Positions 36,544 to 44,756 of a stretch of DNA of 50,147 nucleotides are shown piece by piece; position 1 is the first letter of the stretch; each line of letters begins with the position of its first letter. Under the pieces are notes generated by a model that worked only from the letters and a program-made list of their open reading frames with translations, had not been told where the DNA came from and made no database searches. A program made the position numbers and the translations under genes. Source of the stretch: Chitinilyticum litopenaei DSM 21440 (GTDB lineage Bacteria; Pseudomonadota; Gammaproteobacteria; Burkholderiales; Chitinibacteraceae); assembly GCF_000428145.1 (NCBI RefSeq), contig NZ_ATZJ01000032.1, positions 1-50,147 of the forward strand. The letters are read 5' to 3'.

Positions 36544-37818
36544 ATGAAGACGCAAACCCTGGACCAGATCACGCTGGCGCGCCAGCTGCCCAACAAATCC
36601 GTCGCGCTGGTGCTCGCCGGCGGGCGCGGCTCGCGACTGAAGGCGCTGACCGACCATCGTGCCAAGCCGGCCGTGTATTTCGGCGGCAAGTTCCGCATCA
36701 TCGACTTCGCGCTGTCCAACTGCCTGAATTCCGGCATTCGCCGCATCGGCGTCATCACGCAATACAAGTCGCATTCACTGTTGCGCCACATGCAGCGCGG
36801 CTGGTCGTTCCTGCGCGCCGAGCTGAACGAATTCGTCGATCTGCTGCCCGCGCAGCAGCGTGTGGACGAGGAGCACTGGTATCGCGGCACGGCCGACGCG
36901 GTCTACCAGAACCTCGATATCGTGCGCACCTACAAGTCCGAGTATGTGGTGATCCTCGCGGGTGACCACATCTACAAGATGGATTACTCGCGCATGCTGC
37001 TCGACCACGTCGAAAAAGGCGGCAAGTGCACGGTGGCCTGCATCGAGGTGCCGCGCAACGAGGCCAGCGCCTTTGGCGTGATGGCAGTCAATGCCGACCG
37101 CCAGATTACCGCCTTCGTGGAAAAGCCGGCCGACCCGCCCGCCATGCCGGGCAATGAGGACATCTCGCTGGCGTCGATGGGCATCTACATCTTCAACACC
37201 GACTATCTGGCGCAACTGCTGGAAGACGACATCCGCAACCCCGACTCCAGCCACGACTTCGGCAAGGATCTCATTCCGAAGATCGTCAGCCAGGGCGAGG
37301 CCTATGCGCACCCCTTCGGCCTGTCGTGCGTGCAGAGCGATGAATCGGGCGCGCCGTACTGGCGCGATGTCGGCACCGTGGATGCCTATCACGCCGCCAA
37401 CCTCGATCTGGCATCCGTGACCCCCGAGCTGGACATGTATGACCGCGACTGGCCGATTCATTCGTATCAGGAACAGCTGCCGCCAGCCAAGTTCGTGCAG
37501 GACCGCAACGGCAGCCACGGCATGACGCTCAATTCGCTGGTGTCCGGCGGCTGCATCGTTTCCGGATCGCTGGTGCTTAATTCCGTGCTGTTCTCGAAGG
37601 TGCGCGTGCATTCCTTCTGCACCATCGATTCGGCGGTGATTCTGCCGGACGTGACCATCGGCCGCTCCTGCCGCCTGCGCCGCGTGGTAATTGATCGCAG
37701 CTGCGAGATTCCGGATGGCATGGTGATCGGTGAAAACGCCGAGGAAGATGCGCGCCGCTTCTACCGCAGCGAAAACGGCGTGGTACTCGTTACCCGCGAC
37801 ATGCTGGCCAAGCTCTGA
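36544..37818 (+). CDS. glgC: Glucose-1-phosphate adenylyltransferase
   Basis: 424 residues. Nucleotidyltransferase domain with VALVLAGGRGSRLKALTD (about 20-37), KPAVYFGGKFRIIDFALSN, the YRGTADAVYQN loop, ILAGDHIYKMDY and the catalytic Asp region WRDVGTVDAYHAAN. The C-terminal left-handed beta-helix (about 310-420) carries the allosteric effector region. It makes ADP-glucose from glucose-1-P and ATP, the committed step of glycogen synthesis. It is separated from pgm by a repeat-filled gap, so it could have a separate promoter. Confidence 0.97.
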   Translation: MKTQTLDQITLARQLPNKSVALVLAGGRGSRLKALTDHRAKPAVYFGGKFRIIDFALSNCLNSGIRRIGVITQYKSHSLLRHMQRGWSFLRAELNEFVDLLPAQQRVDEEHWYRGTADAVYQNLDIVRTYKSEYVVILAGDHIYKMDYSRMLLDHVEKGGKCTVACIEVPRNEASAFGVMAVNADRQITAFVEKPADPPAMPGNEDISLASMGIYIFNTDYLAQLLEDDIRNPDSSHDFGKDLIPKIVSQGEAYAHPFGLSCVQSDESGAPYWRDVGTVDAYHAANLDLASVTPELDMYDRDWPIHSYQEQLPPAKFVQDRNGSHGMTLNSLVSGGCIVSGSLVLNSVLFSKVRVHSFCTIDSAVILPDVTIGRSCRLRRVVIDRSCEIPDGMVIGENAEEDARRFYRSENGVVLVTRDMLAKL

Positions 37819-37942
37819 AATCCGGGATTTTGCGATGTCGGTTTTTTGTCATGCGCATGGTCCGTGCAATCCGGCTGTCATCCTGACCGTCCAGACTGCG
37901 CGAACCTTACGTAAAACCTGCCCAAGTCATCACGAGTGAACA

Positions 37943-39379
37943 ATGATGCGAATTCTGCATGTTGCTGCCGAACTCTTCCCTTTGCTGAAAACCGGTGGGC
38001 TGGCCGATGTGGTCGGCGCACTGCCGCTGGCGCTGGGCGCCGGCGGCGCCGATGTGCGCGTGCTGCTGCCGGCCTTTCCGGCCATCCTGGCCGGGACCAA
38101 TGTCGAGGGTGAGGTCGCCCGCTTTGACAGCTTCGCCGGACCGGCTCGCCTGTTGTTCGGCAAGACGGCCGACGGTGTTCAGCTCTATCTGATCGATGCG
38201 CCGCAGTGCTACGACCGCCCCGGCAATCCCTACCATGATGCCGAACAGCGCGCCTATGCCGACAATCACCTGCGCTTTGCCCTGCTGGGCTGGGTGGCGG
38301 CGCAACTCGCGCAGGGCCTGGACGGCTTCTGGCGACCGGCCGTCGTGCATGCGCACGACTGGCATGCCGGGCTGGCGCCGGCCTATCTGGCGGCGGCCGG
38401 CCGCCCGGCCAGGTCCGTCATCACCGTGCACAATCTGGCCTATCAGGGCGTGTTCGGTGCCGAAACCTTTGCCGGGCTGGCCTTGCCGGCCGCCTTCTTT
38501 GATCGGGAGGGCGTGGAGTTTCACGGCAATCTCTCCTTCCTCAAGGCCGGTCTGTATTTTGCCGACCACATCACCACGGTCAGCCCGAGCTATGCGCGCG
38601 AAATCACCACGGCGGAACAGGGCTGCGGGCTGGAAGGCCTGCTGCAGGCGCGCAGCGGCCAGCTCAGCGGCATCCTCAATGGTGTGGACGAGGCGGTTTG
38701 GCATCCGGCCACCGATGCGCTGCTGCCGGCCAACTACAGCAGCGAGAAAATGGCCGGCAAGGCCAAATGCAAGACTGCCCTGCAGCACGAGCTGGGCCTG
38801 GATGAGCAGGATGAGCAGCCGCTCTTTGTGGTGGTGTCGCGCCTGACCGAACAGAAGGGCCTGCCGCTGGTGCTGGACGTCCTGCCCGAACTGCTGGCCC
38901 GTGGCGGGCAGTTCGCGCTACTTGGCAGTGGCGATGCCTGGCTGGAGGAGGCCTTCCGCCAGCTGGCGCATGCCCATCCGCGCCAGGTGGCCGTGAAACT
39001 TGGCTATAACGAAGCCCTGTCGCACCGGCTGATTGCCGGTGGTGACGTCATCATGGTGCCCAGCCGCTTCGAGCCCTGCGGGCTCACCCAGCTGTATGGC
39101 CTGCAGTACGGCACCCTGCCGCTGGTACGCCGCGTCGGCGGTCTGGCCGATACCGTCAGCGATGTGTCGCTGGAAAACCTGGCCGACGATTGCGCCACCG
39201 GTTTTGTCTTTCACGATCTGTCCGCCGCGGATTGCCTGCGTGCGGTGCGCCGGGTGTTTGCCCTGTGGTCGCGTGCGCGCGAGTGGAAAAGCGTGCGCCG
39301 CCGTGCGATGGCCCAGGACGTGGGCTGGCAGGCATCGGCCGAGCATTATCTTGCCCTCTATCAACAGTTGATTTCCTGA
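37943..39379 (+). CDS. glgA: Glycogen synthase (GT5)
   Basis: 478 residues; starts at 37943 or the next ATG at 37946. GT-B fold with the ADP-glucose binding KTGGLADVVGALP at about 16-28, the HAHDWHAGLAP motif, the TVHNLAYQG segment, VVSRLTEQKGLPL and the C-terminal SRFEPCGLTQLYGLQYGTLPLVR with the E-x7-E-type site. It extends alpha-1,4-glucan from ADP-glucose. Located 124 bases after glgC and 10 bases before glgP. Confidence 0.97.
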   Translation: MMRILHVAAELFPLLKTGGLADVVGALPLALGAGGADVRVLLPAFPAILAGTNVEGEVARFDSFAGPARLLFGKTADGVQLYLIDAPQCYDRPGNPYHDAEQRAYADNHLRFALLGWVAAQLAQGLDGFWRPAVVHAHDWHAGLAPAYLAAAGRPARSVITVHNLAYQGVFGAETFAGLALPAAFFDREGVEFHGNLSFLKAGLYFADHITTVSPSYAREITTAEQGCGLEGLLQARSGQLSGILNGVDEAVWHPATDALLPANYSSEKMAGKAKCKTALQHELGLDEQDEQPLFVVVSRLTEQKGLPLVLDVLPELLARGGQFALLGSGDAWLEEAFRQLAHAHPRQVAVKLGYNEALSHRLIAGGDVIMVPSRFEPCGLTQLYGLQYGTLPLVRRVGGLADTVSDVSLENLADDCATGFVFHDLSAADCLRAVRRVFALWSRAREWKSVRRRAMAQDVGWQASAEHYLALYQQLIS

Positions 39380-39389
39380 AGGAAACCGC

Positions 39390-41846
39390 ATGAGCATCCC
39401 GTTTACCTATGATTCCCCAGCCGCGAATAACGACGTCGAATCGCTGAAACGCGCGATTTCCAACAAGCTGATGTTCTCCATCGGCAAGGACCCGTACGCG
39501 GCCAACAGCAAGGACTGGATGGATGCGGTCTTTCTGGCGGTGCGCGACCGCATGGTCGAGCGCTGGATGGAAACCACGCGCGCGCAGTACTCGCAGGATG
39601 TGAAGCGCGTGTATTACCTCTCGATGGAATTCCTGATCGGCCGCGCGCTGGGCAACGCCTTGCTGGCGCTGGACCTGCAGGAGCCGGTGCGGCAGGCGCT
39701 CGACGACATGGGTGTGAATCTCGACGAACTGCTGGCCGAGGAGCCCGATGCCGCGCTGGGCAATGGTGGCCTGGGCCGGCTGGCCGCGTGTTTCCTCGAT
39801 TCGATGGCGACGCTGGGCATTCCGGGTTTCGGTTACGGCATTCGCTACCAGTTCGGCATGTTCAAGCAGCGCATCATCGAAGGCCGTCAGGTCGAGGCGC
39901 CGGATACCTGGCTGGGCTCGGTGAACATCCTCGACTTCCCGCGCGACGAGGTGTGCTACCGCGTCTGCTTTGGCGGGCGGCTCGAACTCGACGGCGAGAA
40001 GGTGCGCTGGGTCGACACGCAGCACGACGTGCTGGCGGTGGCACACGACATCATCATTCCGGGTTACGACACCACGGCGACCAACACCCTGCGTCTGTGG
40101 ACGGCGCGCTCGACGCGCGAAATCAATCTGTCCAAGTTCAACGAGGGCGATTATTTCTCGGCGGTCGAGCAGAAAAACGTCTCGGAAAACGTGTCGCGCG
40201 TGCTGTACCCGGACGATTCGACCTATTCGGGCAAGGAGCTGCGCCTGCGCCAGGAGTATTTCTTCTGCTCGGCCAGCCTGCAGGACATCCTGCACCGCTA
40301 CAAGCTCACGCACGAGACGCTCGACGAGCTGCCCAACAAGATCGCCATCCACCTCAATGACACGCACCCGGTGCTGGCCGTTCCCGAGCTGATGCGCCTC
40401 CTGCATGACGAGTACGGCATGGATTGGGATACCGCCTGGGGCTATACCACGAAGATTTTCAGCTACACCAATCACACGCTGATGAGCGAGGCGCTGGAGT
40501 GCTGGCCGGTGGACATGCTGGGCCGCCTGCTGCCGCGCCATCTGCGCATCATTTTCGACATCAACGAGCGCTTCCTGAAGGAAGTGGCTGCGCGTTTCCC
40601 GAACGATGCCGACCTGCTGCGCCGCGTGTCGCTGATCGAGGAGGGCGGCGAGCGCAAGGTGCGCATGGGCTATCTGGCGGTGGTGGCGAGCCATACCGTC
40701 AACGGTGTGTCCGAGCTGCACTCGGAGCTGATGAAGACGTCGATCTTTGCCGATTTCGCGGCGATCTATCCGGATCGTTTTACCAACGTCACCAACGGCA
40801 TCACGCCGCGCCGCTGGCTGGCGCTGGCCAACCCGCAGCTCTCCGGCCTGATCGACGACGCCATCGGCAAGACCTGGCGCGTGCGGCTTGACGAGCTGGC
40901 CGAGCTGCGCGAGAAGGCCGATTTCCCGCAGTTCGTCGAAGCCTTTCAGGAGGCCAAGCACGCCAACAAGGAGCGCCTGGCGAAATACGTCGCGCGCACG
41001 CTGGGCGGCGTGATCAACCCGGACGCGCTGTTCGACGTGCAGGTGAAGCGCATCCACGAATACAAGCGTCAGCTCCTGAACGTGCTGCATGTGATCACGC
41101 GCTACAACCGCATCATCAAGCACCCGGAAAAAGCCTTCCAGCCGCGTGTGGTGATCTTTGCCGGCAAGGCGGCCTCGGCCTATCGCACCGCCAAGCTGAT
41201 CATCCAGCTCATCAACGATGTGGGTCTGAAGATCAACAACGACTCGCGCGTGGGCGACAAGCTCAAGGTGGTGTTCATTCCCAACTACAGCGTGAGCCTG
41301 GCCGAAATCATCATCCCGGCGGCCGATCTGTCCGAGCAGATTTCCACGGCCGGTACCGAGGCATCGGGCACCGGCAACATGAAGTTCGCGCTCAACGGCG
41401 CGCTGACCATCGGCACGCTGGATGGCGCCAACGTCGAAATCCAGGAGGCCGTGGGTGCCGACAACATCTTCATCTTCGGCCAGACCGCCGATGAGGTGGA
41501 AACGCGGCGCAAGAACGGCTACAACCCGCGCGAGATCTACGAGAACAACCGCGAGCTGCGCGAGGTGCTCAATCAGCTGGCCAGTGGCTTCTTCAGCCCA
41601 GGCGAGCCCGAGCGCTACCGTTTCCTCTACGACGTGCTGGTGAACTGGGGCGACCATTACCAGCTGCTGGCCGATTACCAGAGCTATATCGACGCGCAGG
41701 ATCGTGTCGACGCGCTGTACGCCAAGCCCGATGCCTGGGCGAAGAAAGCCATCCTCAACGTGGCCGGCATGGGGCGCTTCTCGGCGGATCGCACCATCGC
41801 CGATTACGCGGAGCGCATCTGGAAAACCCGGGCGGTGAAGCTGTAG
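39390..41846 (+). CDS. glgP: Glycogen/maltodextrin phosphorylase
   Basis: 818 residues, usual for GT35. Motifs: YYLSMEFLIGRALGNALLA near the N-terminus, EEPDAALGNGGLGRLAACF, the substrate-gate segment YGIRYQFGMFKQ, NVTNGITPRRWLALANPQL, VQVKRIHEYKRQLLNVLH, and the pyridoxal-phosphate lysine in GTGNMKFALNGALTIGTLDG. AAGGAAA precedes the ATG. It releases glucose-1-phosphate from glycogen chain ends. Last gene of the glg cluster; its terminator has been displaced by a MITE. Confidence 0.97.
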   Translation: MSIPFTYDSPAANNDVESLKRAISNKLMFSIGKDPYAANSKDWMDAVFLAVRDRMVERWMETTRAQYSQDVKRVYYLSMEFLIGRALGNALLALDLQEPVRQALDDMGVNLDELLAEEPDAALGNGGLGRLAACFLDSMATLGIPGFGYGIRYQFGMFKQRIIEGRQVEAPDTWLGSVNILDFPRDEVCYRVCFGGRLELDGEKVRWVDTQHDVLAVAHDIIIPGYDTTATNTLRLWTARSTREINLSKFNEGDYFSAVEQKNVSENVSRVLYPDDSTYSGKELRLRQEYFFCSASLQDILHRYKLTHETLDELPNKIAIHLNDTHPVLAVPELMRLLHDEYGMDWDTAWGYTTKIFSYTNHTLMSEALECWPVDMLGRLLPRHLRIIFDINERFLKEVAARFPNDADLLRRVSLIEEGGERKVRMGYLAVVASHTVNGVSELHSELMKTSIFADFAAIYPDRFTNVTNGITPRRWLALANPQLSGLIDDAIGKTWRVRLDELAELREKADFPQFVEAFQEAKHANKERLAKYVARTLGGVINPDALFDVQVKRIHEYKRQLLNVLHVITRYNRIIKHPEKAFQPRVVIFAGKAASAYRTAKLIIQLINDVGLKINNDSRVGDKLKVVFIPNYSVSLAEIIIPAADLSEQISTAGTEASGTGNMKFALNGALTIGTLDGANVEIQEAVGADNIFIFGQTADEVETRRKNGYNPREIYENNRELREVLNQLASGFFSPGEPERYRFLYDVLVNWGDHYQLLADYQSYIDAQDRVDALYAKPDAWAKKAILNVAGMGRFSADRTIADYAERIWKTRAVKL

Positions 41847-41866
41847 TCCGGAGCGTCAAGCCAGCA

Positions 41867-42018
41867 CCTGATTAGAAAACTGTCTCAGCAAGCATTCACC
41901 AACAGCCCGTCATGCCGACGAAGGCCGGCATCCAGACTGCAAACGTTTCGTTAACCCTTCTGGATTCCGGCCTTCGCCGGAATGACGGCAACAAAGCTGA
42001 AGAGTCTTGCTAATCAGG
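41867..42018. mobile_element. 152-bp MITE with 9-bp terminal inverted repeats and 8-bp target duplication (family M, copy C)
   Basis: The ends are CCTGATTAG (41867-41875) and its exact complement CTAATCAGG (42010-42018). Directly outside, AGCCAGCA occurs on both sides (41859-41866 and 42019-42026): a perfect 8-bp target site duplication. Inside are hairpin-forming segments (GACGAAGGCCGGCATCCAG and CTGGATTCCGGCCTTCG). It has no coding capacity, so it must have been moved by a transposase encoded elsewhere. Removing it and one duplication brings the glgP terminator to about 15-20 bases after the stop codon. Confidence 0.88.
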
Positions 42019-42021
42019 AGC

Positions 42022-42060
42022 CAGCAAAAAAGGCTGACCATGTGGTCAGCCTTTTTGCTG
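42022..42060. terminator. Bidirectional terminator between glgP and dolP
   Basis: CAGCAAAAA-A-GGCTGACCA (42022-42040) pairs with TGGTCAGCC-TTTTTGCTG (42043-42060). It has runs of A/T on both sides and sits between convergent genes. Confidence 0.9.
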
Positions 42061-42106
42061 GGTATGTGCCTGCAGCCTAATCAGGGAAAGGGCTGCATGG
42101 CAATAC
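42060..42106. repeat. Palindromic repeat family P, copy 7
   Basis: GGGTATGTGCCTGCAGCC and GGCTGCATGGCAATAC form a good palindrome with a 13-base centre (TAATCAGGGAAAG). It abuts the terminator and lies just before the dolP stop. Confidence 0.8.
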
Positions 42107-42116
42107 GGTGCCGGGG

Positions 42117-42704
42117 TTATTTGCCGGTCGGGCCGTTCTGGTATTCGAGCAGCTTGACGACCTGCTGCACGCCGCCAACCTTGCTGGCCAGGATGCCGGC
42201 CTTGTTGCCAAGCTCCGGCGTGGACAGGCCCATCAGGTAAACCACGCGGCGCTCGGTGACCACCAGGATGTGCACGCTTTGCGATTCGCCGGCGCCGGCC
42301 AGAATGGCCGACTTCACGCGGGTGGTGAGCTGGCTGTCGTTCAGGCGGTCTGCCGCGGAGGAGGGCGGAGCGATCACCGTCTCGTTGATGACCTGACGCA
42401 CGCGCGACTCCTTGCGCGCCAGCTGCTCGACCGTGCCGCGCGCGGCATCATCGGGCACTTCGCCGGTCAGCAGGGCAATGCCGTTATACACGGTGACATT
42501 GACGTGGGCCTTTTCCTTGAAGGTGTCGATGATGCGGGCGCTGATTTCGGCGCCGCTGCTGGTGTCGCGTTCGATCTGCACGGTCTTGCGCGGGTCCGAG
42601 CCGATCCAGGCGCCGACGGCCACGCCGCCGACTACCAGCAGCGGCACGCAGCCGGACAGGCCGATCAGGCTGGCCAGCAGGGCGGGCAGCAGGGCGCGGC
42701 GCAT
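42117..42704 (-). CDS. dolP: Dual BON-domain outer-membrane lipoprotein
   Basis: 195 residues. Lipobox LSGC with Cys19. Two BON domains at about 45-115 (ISARIIDTFKEKAHVNVTVYNGIALLTGEV) and 123-190 (TRVKSAILAG...VHILVVTERRVVYLMGL). Same place as E. coli dolP (yraP), which follows lpoA-yraN-diaA and supports outer-membrane integrity and BamA function. The start overlaps the diaA stop by one base (TAATG). Confidence 0.93.
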   Translation of the reverse strand: MRRALLPALLASLIGLSGCVPLLVVGGVAVGAWIGSDPRKTVQIERDTSSGAEISARIIDTFKEKAHVNVTVYNGIALLTGEVPDDAARGTVEQLARKESRVRQVINETVIAPPSSAADRLNDSQLTTRVKSAILAGAGESQSVHILVVTERRVVYLMGLSTPELGNKAGILASKVGGVQQVVKLLEYQNGPTGK

Positions 42705-43297
42705 TACTGGTCACCCCCCAGCAGCATGAAGTCGACGGCATCGCACATGGCGTGGATGGCGGTAATGTGCACTTCCTGCGTGCGTGCGGTGCGCGAGGTC
42801 GGCGCACAGATGTGCACGTCATCGCCGGTCAGCAGTTCGCCGATCTGGCCGCCGCCCTTGCCGGTCAGCGCGATCACGCGCATCTGGCGGTCATGCGCGG
42901 CGTGAATGGCGGAAATGACGTTGGCCGAGTTGCCCGAGGTGGAGATCGCCACCAGCACATCGCCGGCGCGGCCCAGCGCGTGCACCTGCTTGGAGAAGAC
43001 CAGGTCGAAGTCGTAATCGTTGGCAATCGCGGTCAGCGCCGAGGTGTCGGTGGTCAGCGCAATGGCGGGCAGACCCGGGCGCTCGCGTTCGAAGCGGCCG
43101 ACCATTTCGGCGGCAAAGTGCTGGGCGTCGGCCGCCGACCCCCCGTTGCCGCAGGCCAGAATCTTGCCGTCGGCAATCAGCGCCTGCACCATCAGCTCGG
43201 CCGCGGCGGCAATGGCCGGCGACAGTTCGTCGGCAGCGGCCTGCTTGACCTTGATGCTTTCCAGAAAGTGGTGCTGTACGCGGGTGATCAAATCCAT
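42704..43297 (-). CDS. diaA: SIS-domain protein DiaA (GmhA-like)
   Basis: 197 residues with one SIS domain: KILACGNGGSAADAQHFAAEMVGRF, ALTTDTSALTAIANDYDF, DVLVAISTSGNSANVISAIHAA and VIALTGKGGGQI. The sequence is close to both phosphoheptose isomerase (GmhA) and the DnaA-initiation regulator DiaA; the gene neighbourhood (lpoA-yraN-here-dolP) is that of diaA. In E. coli DiaA tetramers bind DnaA and help timely replication start. The isomerase activity cannot be excluded from sequence. Confidence 0.88.
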   Translation of the reverse strand: MDLITRVQHHFLESIKVKQAAADELSPAIAAAAELMVQALIADGKILACGNGGSAADAQHFAAEMVGRFERERPGLPAIALTTDTSALTAIANDYDFDLVFSKQVHALGRAGDVLVAISTSGNSANVISAIHAAHDRQMRVIALTGKGGGQIGELLTGDDVHICAPTSRTARTQEVHITAIHAMCDAVDFMLLGGDQ

Positions 43298-43302
43298 GGT
43301 GT

Positions 43303-43647
43303 TTATCCTTCAGTGGCGTCCAGGCAGTTCTTCAGCCAGATGATGTCGCTGCCCTCGAAACAGACTGCGTCGAAGCGGCAGGGTGGCGTGGTGCGCAGAC
43401 TGCTCAGGTAGGTTTGTGCGGCGGTCAGCAGTTTAGCGCGTTTTGCCGGACCGATGCTGGCGGCGGCGCCGCCAAAACGGCTGGACGCGCGCGCCCTGAC
43501 TTCTACAAATACCAGCGTTTGCCCGTCCCGGGCAATCAGGTCAATCTCGCCCCGGCGGCATTGCCAGTTGCGCTCGACAATGGTGAGGCCGGCACGGCGC
43601 AGGTAGTCTGCTGCCGCATTTTCGGCCGCCGCGCCCTTGTCGTTCAT
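43303..43647 (-). CDS. yraN: YraN family protein (UPF0102)
   Basis: 114 residues, the standard length. Restriction-endonuclease-like small domain: GAAAENAAADYLRRAGLTIVERNWQCRRGEIDLIARDGQTLVFVEVRAR, including the E-x-D...V-E-V-R core of the PD-(D/E)xK fold. A nuclease role is suspected for the family but not established. It overlaps the lpoA end by four bases and precedes diaA by five. Confidence 0.93.
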   Translation of the reverse strand: MNDKGAAAENAAADYLRRAGLTIVERNWQCRRGEIDLIARDGQTLVFVEVRARASSRFGGAAASIGPAKRAKLLTAAQTYLSSLRTTPPCRFDAVCFEGSDIIWLKNCLDATEG

Positions 43648-44756
43648 GGGACCGCGGGGGCCGTGGCGGGTTCCGTGGCCGCCGGTGGCGTACCGCCCAC
43701 CCGACCGGGAACGGTGCGCAGCACCAGTTCACGGCTGATAACGCCATCGTCACCGATGCGCAGCTGGCCGGTCACGCCGCTGAATTCCTTTTCACCGCTG
43801 GCCGTGGCCAGCGCCGCGGCAATGCGCCAGGCGTCCAGGCCCAGCGCAAACAGCCGCTCCAGATCGGGCGAGGCGAGACGCTTGCGCTGGAAGACGGCGT
43901 AGTCCTCCAGCTCGGGCGTGGCCAGCCAGGGCATGTCCAGAAAGCGTACGCCGGCCAGGTCGATGCTGGCTTTCTGCGTGCCGCTGTCGATCTGGCTGGT
44001 GCCGAACACCAGGCGTTCATTGCCCAGATAGGGGCGCACCAGCTTGGCCTGCTTGTTGCTGGTCGCCAGGATCACGCTGTCGGCGTTGGCGTCGGTGATG
44101 ATCTTGCCCAGTTGCGCGGGCGGGTTGGCGGGGTCGGCCAGATCCAGCACGATGGGCGGCTCACCCGTCAGTCGCAGCCAGCTGTCGATGAAGCCCTGCA
44201 CCATGCGTGGCGCCAGTGCGCCATCGCCTTGCAGCAGCACGGGCCTTCGCAGGCCGCCTTCATGAATCAAGGCCGCCAGCTGGCTGGCCTCGGCCTCGAT
44301 GGACAGGCTGAAGCTGAACAGCTGCGGGCGTTGCAGCGTGGTGTTGTCAAAGCTGTTCAGCGCCAGCACCGGCACGCTCAGCTGGCCATTGTCGGCAATG
44401 TAATTCACCGCCGACTTGCTCAGCGGGCCGATGATGGCGACAGCGCCTTCCTGCTGGGCGCGTTCCAGCTGGGCCAGCACATCGCTCTCGGTGTCGGTGG
44501 TGTCATACAGGCGCACGGGCGGGATGTCGGCATTGCCAAGCTGCCTTTCGGCGGCGAGCACACCGGCGCGAATCTGCTCGGTCGCGGCTTTCAGCGACTT
44601 GCTCTTGGCCGGCAGCAAGAGGGCAATGGCCGGCTTGCTGGCCGCGGATGCCGCAGCCGAGGCGGTCTCGGCGGCGGTGGCGCTGAGCGCCAGTGCCCCG
44701 TATAGTACCGCCGCAGCAATCCGGATCGTGCGAAGAAAGGGGAAGTTGGCGTGCAT
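43644..44756 (-). CDS. lpoA: LpoA-like penicillin-binding-protein activator
   Basis: 370 residues. A hydrophobic signal segment (IAAAVLYGALALSATAAE) is present but there is no lipobox Cys, so it would be secreted rather than lipidated. The rest is the C-terminal periplasmic-binding-protein-like (LppC/YraM) domain: KPAIALLLPAKSKSLKAATEQIRAGVLAA and AIIGPLSKSAVNYIADN. The N-terminal helical domain of the enterobacterial protein is missing, as is usual outside gamma-Proteobacteria. In E. coli LpoA activates PBP1a; here the role is by analogy and synteny. Confidence 0.88.
   Translation of the reverse strand: MHANFPFLRTIRIAAAVLYGALALSATAAETASAAASAASKPAIALLLPAKSKSLKAATEQIRAGVLAAERQLGNADIPPVRLYDTTDTESDVLAQLERAQQEGAVAIIGPLSKSAVNYIADNGQLSVPVLALNSFDNTTLQRPQLFSFSLSIEAEASQLAALIHEGGLRRPVLLQGDGALAPRMVQGFIDSWLRLTGEPPIVLDLADPANPPAQLGKIITDANADSVILATSNKQAKLVRPYLGNERLVFGTSQIDSGTQKASIDLAGVRFLDMPWLATPELEDYAVFQRKRLASPDLERLFALGLDAWRIAAALATASGEKEFSGVTGQLRIGDDGVISRELVLRTVPGRVGGTPPAATEPATAPAVP

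Noticed and set aside
39156..41657. 833-codon open frame antisense to glgP
   Set aside because: It mirrors the glgP codon pattern in GC-rich DNA, has no recognisable domain and no ribosome binding site; glgP is unquestionable.
41859..42026. CRISPR-like or phage att interpretation of the repeats
   Set aside because: Two short flanking direct repeats with terminal inverted repeats fit a transposed element, and no spaced repeat array exists anywhere in the window.
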